Source of the DNA: Streptomyces sp. SID13031
GTDB taxonomy: Bacteria > Actinomycetota > Actinomycetes > Propionibacteriales > Kribbellaceae
Direction: 5' to 3'
NCBI RefSeq assembly: GCF_010548305.1
Contig: NZ_JAAGLV010000031.1
Coordinates: 1-43,858 of the forward strand
DNA length: 43,858 bases
The position numbers and the translations under genes are program-made. Numbering within the stretch: position 1 is the stretch's first letter; each line of letters begins with the position of its first letter. Below the pieces are notes generated by a model, which did no database searches, was not told where the DNA came from, and was given only the letters and a program-made list of their open reading frames with translations. Below, piece by piece: positions 36,719-43,858 of the stretch.

Positions 36719-36784
36719 AGCCCACCGACCACCACCACTGGTCGAGCATCAGCGCGCACTCCTCTGAGTTCCGCCCGCTGACGC

Positions 36785-36796
36785 GCCTCCGGAGGC
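36785..36796. promoter_or_regulatory. Palindrome upstream of first LAL regulator
   Basis: GCCTCCGGAGGC is a perfect 12-base palindrome 39 bases before the ATG at 36836. It is a candidate operator, perhaps for autoregulation. The gene lacks a clear ribosome-binding site next to its ATG, so a leaderless transcript starting near 36830 is possible. Confidence 0.35.
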
Positions 36797-36835
36797 AAGT
36801 CAGATGATCTAGTGGCTTGATGCATACTTCGACTC

Positions 36836-39691
36836 ATGGGCCCTGAGATCCTGCTAGAGCGTTCTGCCGAACTCGATGTCCTCGGTGGCGCACTCGATTC
36901 CGCGATGGCGGGACGAGGAAGCGCCATCATGATTTCTGCGGCTGCCGGTCTGGGAAAGACGAGCTTGTTGCGGAACCTGAGACCCACAGCAGCAAAGGCA
37001 GGGGCTCGCGTACTGGTAGGCCGCGGCTCCGAGCTGGAACGAGAGTACGTATACGGAGTCGCTCGTCAGCTGTTCGAACCGCTTCTGGCCGATGCCGGCC
37101 CCGCAGACAGGGCGCTGTGGCTTGCGGGAGCAGCTGCTCCGGCCGCTCAGCTCGTGGAGGGGTCCCCCTCCACACAGCCGGATGTGGGCGGTTTCGCCGC
37201 GATGCACAGTCTGTACTGGCTGGCCGCGAATCTCGCTCAAGCGAGACCACTGGTCATCATGATCGACGACCTCCACTGGGCAGATGGTCCATCAGTCAGG
37301 TTCGTCTCGTACCTACTAGGGCGACTCGAAGAGCTGCCGCTGCTGCTTGTGACGGGCGCTCGTCCTGCGGAGTCGGTCGGGGTAGGCGAACTGCTCGAGC
37401 ACGTTACCAACGGGTACGGGAGTAGGCACCTGCAGCTGTCACCACTGAGTCCAGCGGCCACCGTCGACTGGCTCACCACAACATTCGGACGGGTGCCAGA
37501 CAGCGATTTCGCGATCGCGTGTCATGAAGCGAGTGGCGGGAATCCACTACTGCTCAGCGAACTGGCTCGCGGGCTCGCTGCGGAACAAATGCCTCTCACT
37601 GCCGATAATGCGACCCACGTACTGCAGGTTGGGGCTCAGGCCGTAGCCCGGCGCGTTTCCCTGAACCTACGACGGTTAGGCACCATCCCAACCACCGCGG
37701 CCGAGGCCGTCGCTGTTCTAGGTTCGCGTGCCGACGTCGCCGTCGTCGCGGAGCTAGCCAGGTTGCCCGTCGACGAGGCGACCGATGCGATCGCTGAGAT
37801 CGAGAGTATGGATCTGATCAGGCGAGTTGATGAGACCACCCACCCTGCAACGTACGAGTTCGTGCATCCCATGGTGCGAGAGGCGATCTACGACCGGATC
37901 ACCGGCACACGACAGATCCGCTATCACTCCGAGGCAGTAGCCGTTCTAGGCAAAGTGGGCGCGCGCGCTGAGGAGTTGGCCGCCCACCTGCTGCGAATCC
38001 CGGCGCCCACGGGAGCTGAAAGCGTCACGGTACTGCGGCAAGCTGCCCGCGACGCCCTCGTTCGTGATGCGCCAGAAGCCGCCCATACCTACCTGCGGCG
38101 TTGCCTTGCCGAGGAGATATCCGAGGCAGACAAACCGGATCTGTTCCGTGAGGCAGGACACGCAGCCCAACTGGTCGACACCGCCAGCGCGGCCGACTAC
38201 CTCGAGGTCGCGGTGTCGTTGGAGACGGACCCTCTCCGCCGTGCCGCCATCGCGGCAAATCTCGGCGATCTGTATCTCTACCTCGGACGGAACGAGTCGG
38301 CAACATCTGTTCGATCCGAGGCGCTGCGCGCTCTCCCCCGCAGCGAAAATGACTTGTCGCGGAGCCTGAATGCGGGGCAAGTCGTGCTCGCGCTGCTAGA
38401 ACCGGACCGACCTGACGTCTTTGCGACCGCCCACCAACTGAGAGACCTTCCGATCGCCGACACGCTGGGCGGTCGGGAGTTGGCTGGCGTGTTGTCCGCG
38501 ATCAGCTGTTACGAGGCTGATCCGGTAGCGGTGAAGCTCGCGAGGCACGCTCTCGAGGACGACGTTCTCATCCAAGAAGCGCCGGGGCGGTCCGCGCTGG
38601 TGTCCGCTTGGCTGTCGCTGGTGGTGGCTGACGACGAACGCGCAATGGAGAGTATCGAGAACGCCCTAGCAGTCGCGCGCGCACGAGGCGCGGTCCGCGA
38701 GCAGGTTGGTGCGCTCAGTTACCAGACCTTGGCCCGCTTGCGTCGTGGCGACCTCACAGACGCCGAGGCGGACGGACCCGAATGCATGTGGGCGGTAGAC
38801 GCGAGCAGGATGCACATCGCCCGCTCGTACCTCGGTCCCTGGCTCGCCGAAGTGCTGATAGAGCGCGGCCGGCTCGATGCCGCCGAGCAGGCGATGGATT
38901 GGGTGCATATGGCTGACCCGCTCCCTGAGAGTGGGGCGATCATGCATTACCTGCATGCGCGAGCGCGGCTACTGAGGGAGCAGGGCGACCACGCCGGCGC
39001 ATTGAAAACCGCGATGCTCACTGGCCGCCGCTTCACGGCGCTGGGTGGTGACAACCCCGCGATCGCCCCCTGGCGCTCGGAAGCCGCTCTTGCACTGTGG
39101 GCACTTGGTGACATCGAACAGGCCCGGGCGGAGTCGCTGGCTGAGGTTTCCATAGCTGAACGCTTCGGTGCGCCAGGCGCACTTGGCCGTGCTCTCCGAA
39201 TCGCCGGCCTGTGCGTAGGACGCGCGGATGGCCTCGACTTGCTGGAGCGCGCCGTAGACACAACTCGTGACAGCACAGCTCGCCTCGAACACGCCAAGGC
39301 CCTCGTCGAGTACGGAGCGGCCCTGCGGAGATCGGGAAAGCGGACCGAGGCTGTCGAGCATCTGCGAAGTGGCGTGGAGATCGCCAGCAGGTGTGGCGCC
39401 ACCCCGCTGGCGGATCAGGGCGCCCGCGAGATGCGAGCCGCGGGTGTGCGGCGGCGATTGACTGAATCTGGTGGAATCTTTGCGCTGACACCCAGCGAGC
39501 GCCGTGTGGTCGAACTAGCTATCGACCACACGAATCGAGACATCGCACAGCAGTTGTACGTCACGGCGAAAACGGTCGAAGTACATCTGAGTAACGCTTA
39601 TCGGAAGCTAGGAATAGCCAACAGGCGCCAACTCACGCGTGACCTGCTCGCTCAGGAGCGACCGCATCGGCGCGGTGGAGCAGCCGGCTGA
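36836..39691 (+). CDS. LAL-type LuxR transcriptional regulator
   Basis: A 951-residue large ATP-binding LuxR regulator. N-terminal P-loop ATPase: LLERSAELDVLGGAL entry, Walker A AAAGLGKTS (Lys41), Walker B VIMIDDLHWAD, sensor VTGARPAES. Middle: TPR-like helical repeats (AGHAAQLVDTASAADYLEVA and others). C-terminus: LuxR HTH, LTPSERRVVELAIDHTNRDI then AQQLYVTAKTVEVHLSNAYR. It binds DNA as an activator in response to an unknown inducer sensed by the repeat region. Family length is 900-1000, so complete. It shares many blocks with the regulator at 40560 (AGAAAPAAQLVE/AGAAAPAASLVE; DLHWADGPSVRF/DLHWCDGPSLRF), so the pair arose by duplication. Targets may be the giant peptidase upstream or the small secreted protein downstream. 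Confidence 0.92.
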   Translation: MGPEILLERSAELDVLGGALDSAMAGRGSAIMISAAAGLGKTSLLRNLRPTAAKAGARVLVGRGSELEREYVYGVARQLFEPLLADAGPADRALWLAGAAAPAAQLVEGSPSTQPDVGGFAAMHSLYWLAANLAQARPLVIMIDDLHWADGPSVRFVSYLLGRLEELPLLLVTGARPAESVGVGELLEHVTNGYGSRHLQLSPLSPAATVDWLTTTFGRVPDSDFAIACHEASGGNPLLLSELARGLAAEQMPLTADNATHVLQVGAQAVARRVSLNLRRLGTIPTTAAEAVAVLGSRADVAVVAELARLPVDEATDAIAEIESMDLIRRVDETTHPATYEFVHPMVREAIYDRITGTRQIRYHSEAVAVLGKVGARAEELAAHLLRIPAPTGAESVTVLRQAARDALVRDAPEAAHTYLRRCLAEEISEADKPDLFREAGHAAQLVDTASAADYLEVAVSLETDPLRRAAIAANLGDLYLYLGRNESATSVRSEALRALPRSENDLSRSLNAGQVVLALLEPDRPDVFATAHQLRDLPIADTLGGRELAGVLSAISCYEADPVAVKLARHALEDDVLIQEAPGRSALVSAWLSLVVADDERAMESIENALAVARARGAVREQVGALSYQTLARLRRGDLTDAEADGPECMWAVDASRMHIARSYLGPWLAEVLIERGRLDAAEQAMDWVHMADPLPESGAIMHYLHARARLLREQGDHAGALKTAMLTGRRFTALGGDNPAIAPWRSEAALALWALGDIEQARAESLAEVSIAERFGAPGALGRALRIAGLCVGRADGLDLLERAVDTTRDSTARLEHAKALVEYGAALRRSGKRTEAVEHLRSGVEIASRCGATPLADQGAREMRAAGVRRRLTESGGIFALTPSERRVVELAIDHTNRDIAQQLYVTAKTVEVHLSNAYRKLGIANRRQLTRDLLAQERPHRRGGAAG

Positions 39692-39696
39692 CTAAC

Positions 39697-40248
39697 TCAC
39701 CGGCTCTTGCTCGGTACCGTCACAGGAGACTTCGACGATTTCGGGGTCTTGGATGCAGGCGGTGACTTCGGTGCGGCGGACTTGCTCGGGTTGGGCTGGG
39801 TGGACTGTTCAGCCGACGGCGTGCTGATATCACAGTCGTCCTGAGCAGACTTCATGATCGCCTTGGTCGCGGCAGTCATCTCAGGCGTCTGCAAGGTCTT
39901 GTACTGCTCCGGCGTAATTTTCGTACTGTCGAAGCCGACCTTGCCGACGTCGACCACAAATTGGTGCAGTCCGGTCGAATAGGTCTGCACCGCACCTCGA
40001 ATGGGTCCCGGCGCGTCAGCAGCGAGCTTGGCGGCCAAGGCATCCACCCGCGTGAACGCCTCCTCCCCCGGCTTGGAAGATGGCGGCTGCATGATGTCTT
40101 TCAACGTCTGACAGTACTTTGCCGTCGAGGCGTGGTCGGAGGGACCGGCAAGAGCGATGGCGCCCGCAGCCAATGCAGTCACCGTCACCAGGCCCACTGC
40201 GGATGACAAAAGTACTCGAGATCTACGCATCACATCACCGTTGCTCAT
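39697..40248 (-). CDS. Secreted Ser/Pro/Lys-tailed protein of unknown function
   Basis: About 183 residues from the ATG at 40248 (or 177 from 40230, whose MRRSRVLLSSAVGLVTVTAL is a clear signal peptide). The mature part is helical with two Cys (KYCQTLKDIM and SAQDDCDIS) that probably pair across a small helical bundle, then a tail of Ser, Pro and Lys (PNPSKSAAPKSPPASKTPKS) that could interact with the cell wall. Family not recognised; the CxxL...C layout recalls small secreted actinobacterial helical proteins. It converges with the LAL gene upstream (six bases between stops) and is divergent from the second LAL gene. Confidence 0.7.
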   Translation of the reverse strand: MSNGDVMRRSRVLLSSAVGLVTVTALAAGAIALAGPSDHASTAKYCQTLKDIMQPPSSKPGEEAFTRVDALAAKLAADAPGPIRGAVQTYSTGLHQFVVDVGKVGFDSTKITPEQYKTLQTPEMTAATKAIMKSAQDDCDISTPSAEQSTQPNPSKSAAPKSPPASKTPKSSKSPVTVPSKSR

Positions 40249-40458
40249 AGGGGTGGCAGGCCCCAGCTCAGGCTGCGACCATTTCTGTAACCGTAGGGTC
40301 GCGCGCCTGCGCGATGCCCTAGGTGAGTACCCCAACAACACCCCAAATGTTCTTGTCACGCTGCTGCGTCCTGATCGCTCCGCCAAGAGGATGCCTACAG
40401 CGTTATCGACGGTTGGCCGCTGGTCGCTCGCCGGAGCCCCCACATGCAACCCCTAGGG

Positions 40459-40484
40459 CCACTTATTGGGGGTCTCCCCAGTGG
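40459..40484. promoter_or_regulatory. Inverted repeat in divergent promoter before second LAL
   Basis: CCACT (40459-40463) and AGTGG (40480-40484) flank an inner GGGG-GTCT-CCCC hairpin in the 311-base gap between the secreted protein (start 40248) and the regulator (start 40560). It is a plausible operator for one of the two LAL regulators. The rest of the gap shows nothing else I can name. Confidence 0.35.
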
Positions 40485-40559
40485 CTGAGCCGACCGCCGC
40501 ATAGATGCTTGATTCACTTCGATCGATCCACCACACATCAATCCACCGCGAGGTTCACC

Positions 40560-43376
40560 GTGGCCACTGCAGCGACCCTCTTCGACCGCGATCGTGAGCT
40601 GGCACAGCTCGTCGATCTGATCGGGCGCGGTCTTGCGGGTTCCGGTGAGTTCGCCGTCATTGAAGGCCCAGCCGGCATCGGGAAAACCCGACTGCTGGAC
40701 GAGGCGCTATCGACGATGCCTCGGTCAGCCGCAGCAGTCCTGCCCGTGCGCTGCTCGCAGCTTGAGCGGGACGCCACCTTCGGTGCCGTTCGGAGACTGT
40801 TCGAGCCCGTTATCGCAGCATCTTCACCATCGCAGCGGCGAGATCTGTTTGCCGGCGCTGCAGCACCCGCGGCAAGTCTGGTCGAGCGACGAACCGCGAA
40901 TTGGGATGTGGCCAGTGAGTTCGTTGCATTTCATGCTCTCTACTGGATGGTGGCCAATCTGTGCCAGGAAGGGCCACAGATCATCCTCGTAGACGACCTC
41001 CACTGGTGTGACGGGCCGTCCCTGCGGTTCCTGGCCCATCTGATCCATCGCTCAGCGGACATGCCACTCACCGTTCTGATGACTGCTCGCCCTGCCGACC
41101 CTGGCGCCGAGACTCGGCTGCTCGACCACATCGCCACTGAACCGGGCTGTCTCACAGTGCGCCTGGGCCCACTCTCGGAGAAGGCTGCTCTTCAGCTGCT
41201 GATGGTTGAGCTCGGCGCCCACGCCGACCGCGAGTTCCTGACAGCCTGCTACCTGGCGACCTCAGGAAACCCGCTGCTGCTACTCGAGCTGACCGACATG
41301 GTCGCCAGTGCCGGCATCGAGCCGACGACCGGCAACGCCGACGCCGTGAAAGCCATCAGTTCACACACCGTGGCGCGCTGGGTACGCAACAGACTCTCGC
41401 CCTTGGACCCGAACCTGATCGCCGTCGCCCGGGCAATCGCCGTTCTCGGAGATGCGGTGGACACACGGGTCGCCTACAGCGTCGCTCAAGTTCCGGTCGA
41501 CGTGGGGCTGGACGCCACTGATTGGCTGTGCCGGGCAGATATCATCAGACGCAGCCCGAGCGACCGATACGACGGCGTCGAGTTCGTTCACCCCCTCATT
41601 CGCGAGACGGTCTATAACGAACTGGATCGGCTCACACGTAGCCGGATGCACGCTCTGGCCGTCGAGCAGCTCACTGCAGTGGGTAGCGATGTTGAGCAAG
41701 TAGCTGCACACGTGCTGCTGACCCAGGAGATCACTGACCCGCCGGCACACCAAGTACTGCGAGCTGCCGCGCAACAGGCAACGTCGCGGGGGGCCCCAGA
41801 GGGCGCGGTCGTATACCTACGTCGTTGCTTGCGTGAAGGTTTGTCCGTTGCTGAGCGGGCCGGCCTGCTCGCAGAACTTGGCGCAATCGCCCAGCTGGTC
41901 GACCTGCCTGCGGCTGCGGGCTACCTACGGCAAGCAGAACAACTCGATGGAGCCGGTCCCCGTTCGGTAGCGATGTCTGGTCTGCTAGCGGGAGTTCTGC
42001 TTCAGATGGGCGACTCCGTCAACGCGGTAGACACAGTTACCAAGGCAATCGCTGCGACTGACAACGAGGATGCGAAACACCGTCTGGAAGCGCTTCTGCT
42101 CAACGTACCGATCCTCGAACCAGGCTGGCAGCATCTGGTGCCGGCTTCTCCACCGCACGGCGAGGTCGATCCCAGCGCCGGGACGGGCAGGCGAATGGTC
42201 GACGCCGTCTTCTCACTGCACGAGACGTTCGCCTGTGACCCCGCCGGGCCGGCCAGAGCCGCAGCGGCGCTCTCCGACGATGTCCTCATCCGAGAGATCA
42301 GCGGCGAAGGGGCGTTGGTATGTGCTTGGCTCTCGATGTTGGCTGCCGATGATCACTCGGTAATGGCCAGTCTCGAAGCCGCGATCGCCTATGCCCATCG
42401 TTACGGATCAATGCGGGGTGTTTCCCCTGCCTACGCCCATCGAGGGCTCGCGTGGCTGTGGCAGGGACAGATCACGGAGGCCGAAGCCGACTTGGTGCAG
42501 GCCCGCAAAACGGTCGACACCGGCAGCATCACCATCGGCAGATACTTTACCGGCCCCTACCTCGCTGAGGTCTACATCGCGCAAGGCCGGCTGGCCGAGG
42601 CGCGAGAAGCTCTGGATTGGGTGACCGGCGGGGCTGGTCAACCGCCCGACGGGCCGTCCTACTTCTATCTGCTGACTGACGCAAGGCTCCTGCGACTCAG
42701 CGGAGACGCGGAGTCAGGCCTGGTCGCGGCGCTGCGCTGCGGCAACCGATACGCACTGCACGGTGGCACGAATCCTGCCCTGGTGCCCTGGCGGTCCGAA
42801 GCTGCTCTGTGCCTCGATCGCCTTGGGCGATCTGAAGAAGGTATCGAACTGGCTCAACAGGAGGTTTCGCTGGCTCGCCGCTGGGGGGCGCCGCGGGCAC
42901 TCGGCCGATCCTTACGCGTGCTGGGCATCCTGAAGAAGGGGGCCGAAGGCCTCATCTGGCTGCGCGAATCCACGAAAGTACTGGAGCAGTCGCGAGCTGA
43001 CCTTGAACGAGCGAAGAGCCTGATCACTTATGGATCACGCCTCCACCACCTCCACCAGTCCGACGACGCCAAGGACTTCCTGCGAGAGGGGCTGGAACTC
43101 GCCGAGATCTGTGGCGCCGAAGCCCTGGTGACCGCCGGACGTCGCGAACTCAACGCGACGGGAGCACGTCCGCGACGGCTTGCCCTGACCGGCGTGCGAT
43201 CTCTCACTCCGAGCGAACACAGAATAGTCGAATTGGCAGCCGAGGGACGCACCAATCGTGAGATAGCGCAGGCCCTCTTCATCACCGCCAAAACCGTCGA
43301 GATTCACCTGACGGCAGCGTACAAAAAACTCGATGTCCACGGCCGCGACGGACTTGCCGCCGTGCTGAACGAGTGA
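40560..43376 (+). CDS. LAL-type LuxR transcriptional regulator (paralogue)
   Basis: A 938-residue LAL regulator. The GTG at 40560 with GAGG seven bases upstream is chosen; the open frame extends upstream through the promoter. Walker A GPAGIGKT at residues 36-43, Walker B IILVDDLHWCD, then MTARPADPG, a TPR-like middle, and C-terminal LuxR HTH LTPSEHRIVELAAEGRTNRE, IAQALFITAKTVEIHLTAAY. Its P-loop is canonical. Position and similarity make it the sister of the regulator at 36836. The divergent secreted protein is its most likely target. Only about 30 bases separate its stop from the IS3 element downstream. Confidence 0.92.
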   Translation: MATAATLFDRDRELAQLVDLIGRGLAGSGEFAVIEGPAGIGKTRLLDEALSTMPRSAAAVLPVRCSQLERDATFGAVRRLFEPVIAASSPSQRRDLFAGAAAPAASLVERRTANWDVASEFVAFHALYWMVANLCQEGPQIILVDDLHWCDGPSLRFLAHLIHRSADMPLTVLMTARPADPGAETRLLDHIATEPGCLTVRLGPLSEKAALQLLMVELGAHADREFLTACYLATSGNPLLLLELTDMVASAGIEPTTGNADAVKAISSHTVARWVRNRLSPLDPNLIAVARAIAVLGDAVDTRVAYSVAQVPVDVGLDATDWLCRADIIRRSPSDRYDGVEFVHPLIRETVYNELDRLTRSRMHALAVEQLTAVGSDVEQVAAHVLLTQEITDPPAHQVLRAAAQQATSRGAPEGAVVYLRRCLREGLSVAERAGLLAELGAIAQLVDLPAAAGYLRQAEQLDGAGPRSVAMSGLLAGVLLQMGDSVNAVDTVTKAIAATDNEDAKHRLEALLLNVPILEPGWQHLVPASPPHGEVDPSAGTGRRMVDAVFSLHETFACDPAGPARAAAALSDDVLIREISGEGALVCAWLSMLAADDHSVMASLEAAIAYAHRYGSMRGVSPAYAHRGLAWLWQGQITEAEADLVQARKTVDTGSITIGRYFTGPYLAEVYIAQGRLAEAREALDWVTGGAGQPPDGPSYFYLLTDARLLRLSGDAESGLVAALRCGNRYALHGGTNPALVPWRSEAALCLDRLGRSEEGIELAQQEVSLARRWGAPRALGRSLRVLGILKKGAEGLIWLRESTKVLEQSRADLERAKSLITYGSRLHHLHQSDDAKDFLREGLELAEICGAEALVTAGRRELNATGARPRRLALTGVRSLTPSEHRIVELAAEGRTNREIAQALFITAKTVEIHLTAAYKKLDVHGRDGLAAVLNE

Positions 43377-43405
43377 GGCTCAGCCAAGCGCCTCTCGAGG
43401 CTGGA

Positions 43406-43740
43406 TGAACCACCCCGGGTTTGTTGCACACCTCCTTCATTGGGAAGGTGGCATCTATGCCGAGCAAGTACGACGAGCAGACCAGGGCCAAGGCGGTCCG
43501 GTTGGTCACTGAGCCTGTCGCGGATTACGACTCTGAGTGGGGCGCGATCACGGCGGTGGCGGGCCGGTTGGGGATGACACCGGAGACGTTGCGTCGCTGG
43601 GTCCGCCAGGCTCAGGTGTATGCGGGACAGGCCGATGGGGTGATGTCTGAGTCGGCGCGGGAGATCCGTGAGTTGAAGCGGAAGAACGCCGAACTCGAGC
43701 GCACGGTCGAGATCTTGAAGGCCGCGACGAGTTTCTTCGC
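43406..43740 (+). mobile_element. IS3-family element, left end, interrupted
   Basis: The left inverted repeat begins at about 43406 (tgaaccaccccgggtttgtt), a common IS3 end in actinomycetes, followed by orfA from 43457. After Phe-Phe-Ala at 43732-43740 the sequence is no longer IS3 but the element also found at the left end of the window. The rest of the IS lies beyond the contig. Confidence 0.7.
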
Positions 43741-43753
43741 GTCAATGCCATGA
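43457..43753 (+). CDS. IS3-family transposase OrfA, interrupted at its C-terminus
   Basis: A 98-residue frame from the ATG at 43457: MPSKYDEQTRAKAVRLVTEP, helix-turn-helix GAITAVAGRLGMTPETLRRW, then the zipper (SAREIRELKRKNAELERTVE, ILKAATSFFA). The last codons (Ser-Met-Pro-stop) come from the inserted element, so the normal end (FFA-x-E-x-DRP and the overlap with orfB) is missing. It is a different IS3 subgroup from the orfA at 119-413 (about a third identical by eye), yet it is interrupted at the same codon. OrfB cannot be made from this junction. Confidence 0.8.
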   Translation: MPSKYDEQTRAKAVRLVTEPVADYDSEWGAITAVAGRLGMTPETLRRWVRQAQVYAGQADGVMSESAREIRELKRKNAELERTVEILKAATSFFASMP

Positions 43754-43858
43754 TCCGGGTGCCTGGCAGGGTTCGCTCGTTTCTTCGCTGCCTCGCAGGT
43801 CGATGGCTTGTCCTCGATGTGCGGCTCCGCCGGGCACCCAGGGCGCGCGGGGATGTGG
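43741..43858 (+). mobile_element. Right copy of the unidentified element; possible bridge-RNA left end
   Basis: This is non-coding-looking DNA directly after the interrupted orfA, with no orfB-like frame. The predicted fold has an outer stem GGGTGCC/GGCACCC (43757-43763 with 43833-43839) enclosing hairpin one (43765-43769 with 43788-43792) and hairpin two (43794-43797 with 43820-43823, extended by 43800-43803 with 43814-43817). The 18-base loop of hairpin one contains GTTTCTTCGC at 43779-43788, the same 10-mer as the insertion target at 43731-43740. In IS110-type bridge RNAs one loop carries a guide equal to one target strand, so this match is suggestive. The recombinase gene is outside the window and the family is therefore unproven. 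Confidence 0.4.

Noticed and set aside
1..43858. Terminal inverted repeats of a 44-kb composite transposon or linear replicon
   Set aside because: The repeat is exactly 127 bases, ends abruptly, and lies inside two different IS3 genes; an assembler overlap at a repeated element explains it better.
1..43858. tRNA, rRNA or CRISPR array
   Set aside because: I looked on both strands and saw no cloverleaf with a conserved T-arm, no rRNA core sequence and no spaced repeats.

Overview
The window is a GC-rich segment from an actinomycete. Evidence: GTG/TTG starts, Tat-exported enzymes, two LAL-type LuxR regulators, an Eis-type acetyltransferase and many actinobacterial IS types. It looks like one complete assembly contig: the first 127 bases are the exact reverse complement of the last 127, and both ends run into the same repeated element inside an IS3 orfA gene. 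I cannot name the genus.

Layout. 1-1803: a mobile-element graveyard, with an unidentified element inside a frameshifted IS3 orfA, beside a decayed IS1380 transposase, then the Toprim half of a decayed DnaG-like primase. 1804-8619 (-): a 2271-residue secreted SpvB/FG-GAP/Rhs polymorphic toxin with a C-H-D (papain-like) tail and no visible immunity gene. 8690-9440: remnants of IS630 and IS3. 9913-18318 (+): a P-loop regulator followed by a tightly packed six-gene set: secreted orphan, DUF5987-like Tat subunit, GMC oxidoreductase, PhoD phosphodiesterase, lipocalin-like AttH/CrtC-type protein and sphingomyelinase C. I read this as an extracellular lipid or membrane-degrading cassette. 18288-18722 (-): the N-terminal half of a DnaG-like primase, collinear with the Toprim half at 1.4-1.8 kb, so the Rhs toxin and lipid cassette lie between two primase halves. 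18966-22016 (-): small protein, flavin amine oxidase and Eis acetyltransferase. 22070-23539: a frameshifted gene, a divergent membrane protein and a small orphan. 23761-24909 (-): NlpC/P60 hydrolase. 25167-26170: an IS630 copy with TA target duplication, but inactivated. 26854-36648 (+): a 3264-residue secreted metallopeptidase with an inactive second copy of its peptidase domain, about 14 PKD-like domains, a LamG domain and a last PKD. 36836-43376: two paralogous LAL regulators around a secreted orphan. 43406-end: a second, different IS3 orfA interrupted at the same codon by the same element as the left end.

The common theme is secretion. Most non-mobile genes encode exported enzymes, giant surface or toxin proteins and their likely large ATPase regulators, bounded by mobile DNA. 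The two most unusual signals are (i) the terminal element, whose first about 110 bases fold as two hairpins inside a long-range stem, with one loop repeating the insertion target, as in bridge-RNA-guided IS110-like elements; and (ii) the active plus inactive peptidase tandem in the giant protein.
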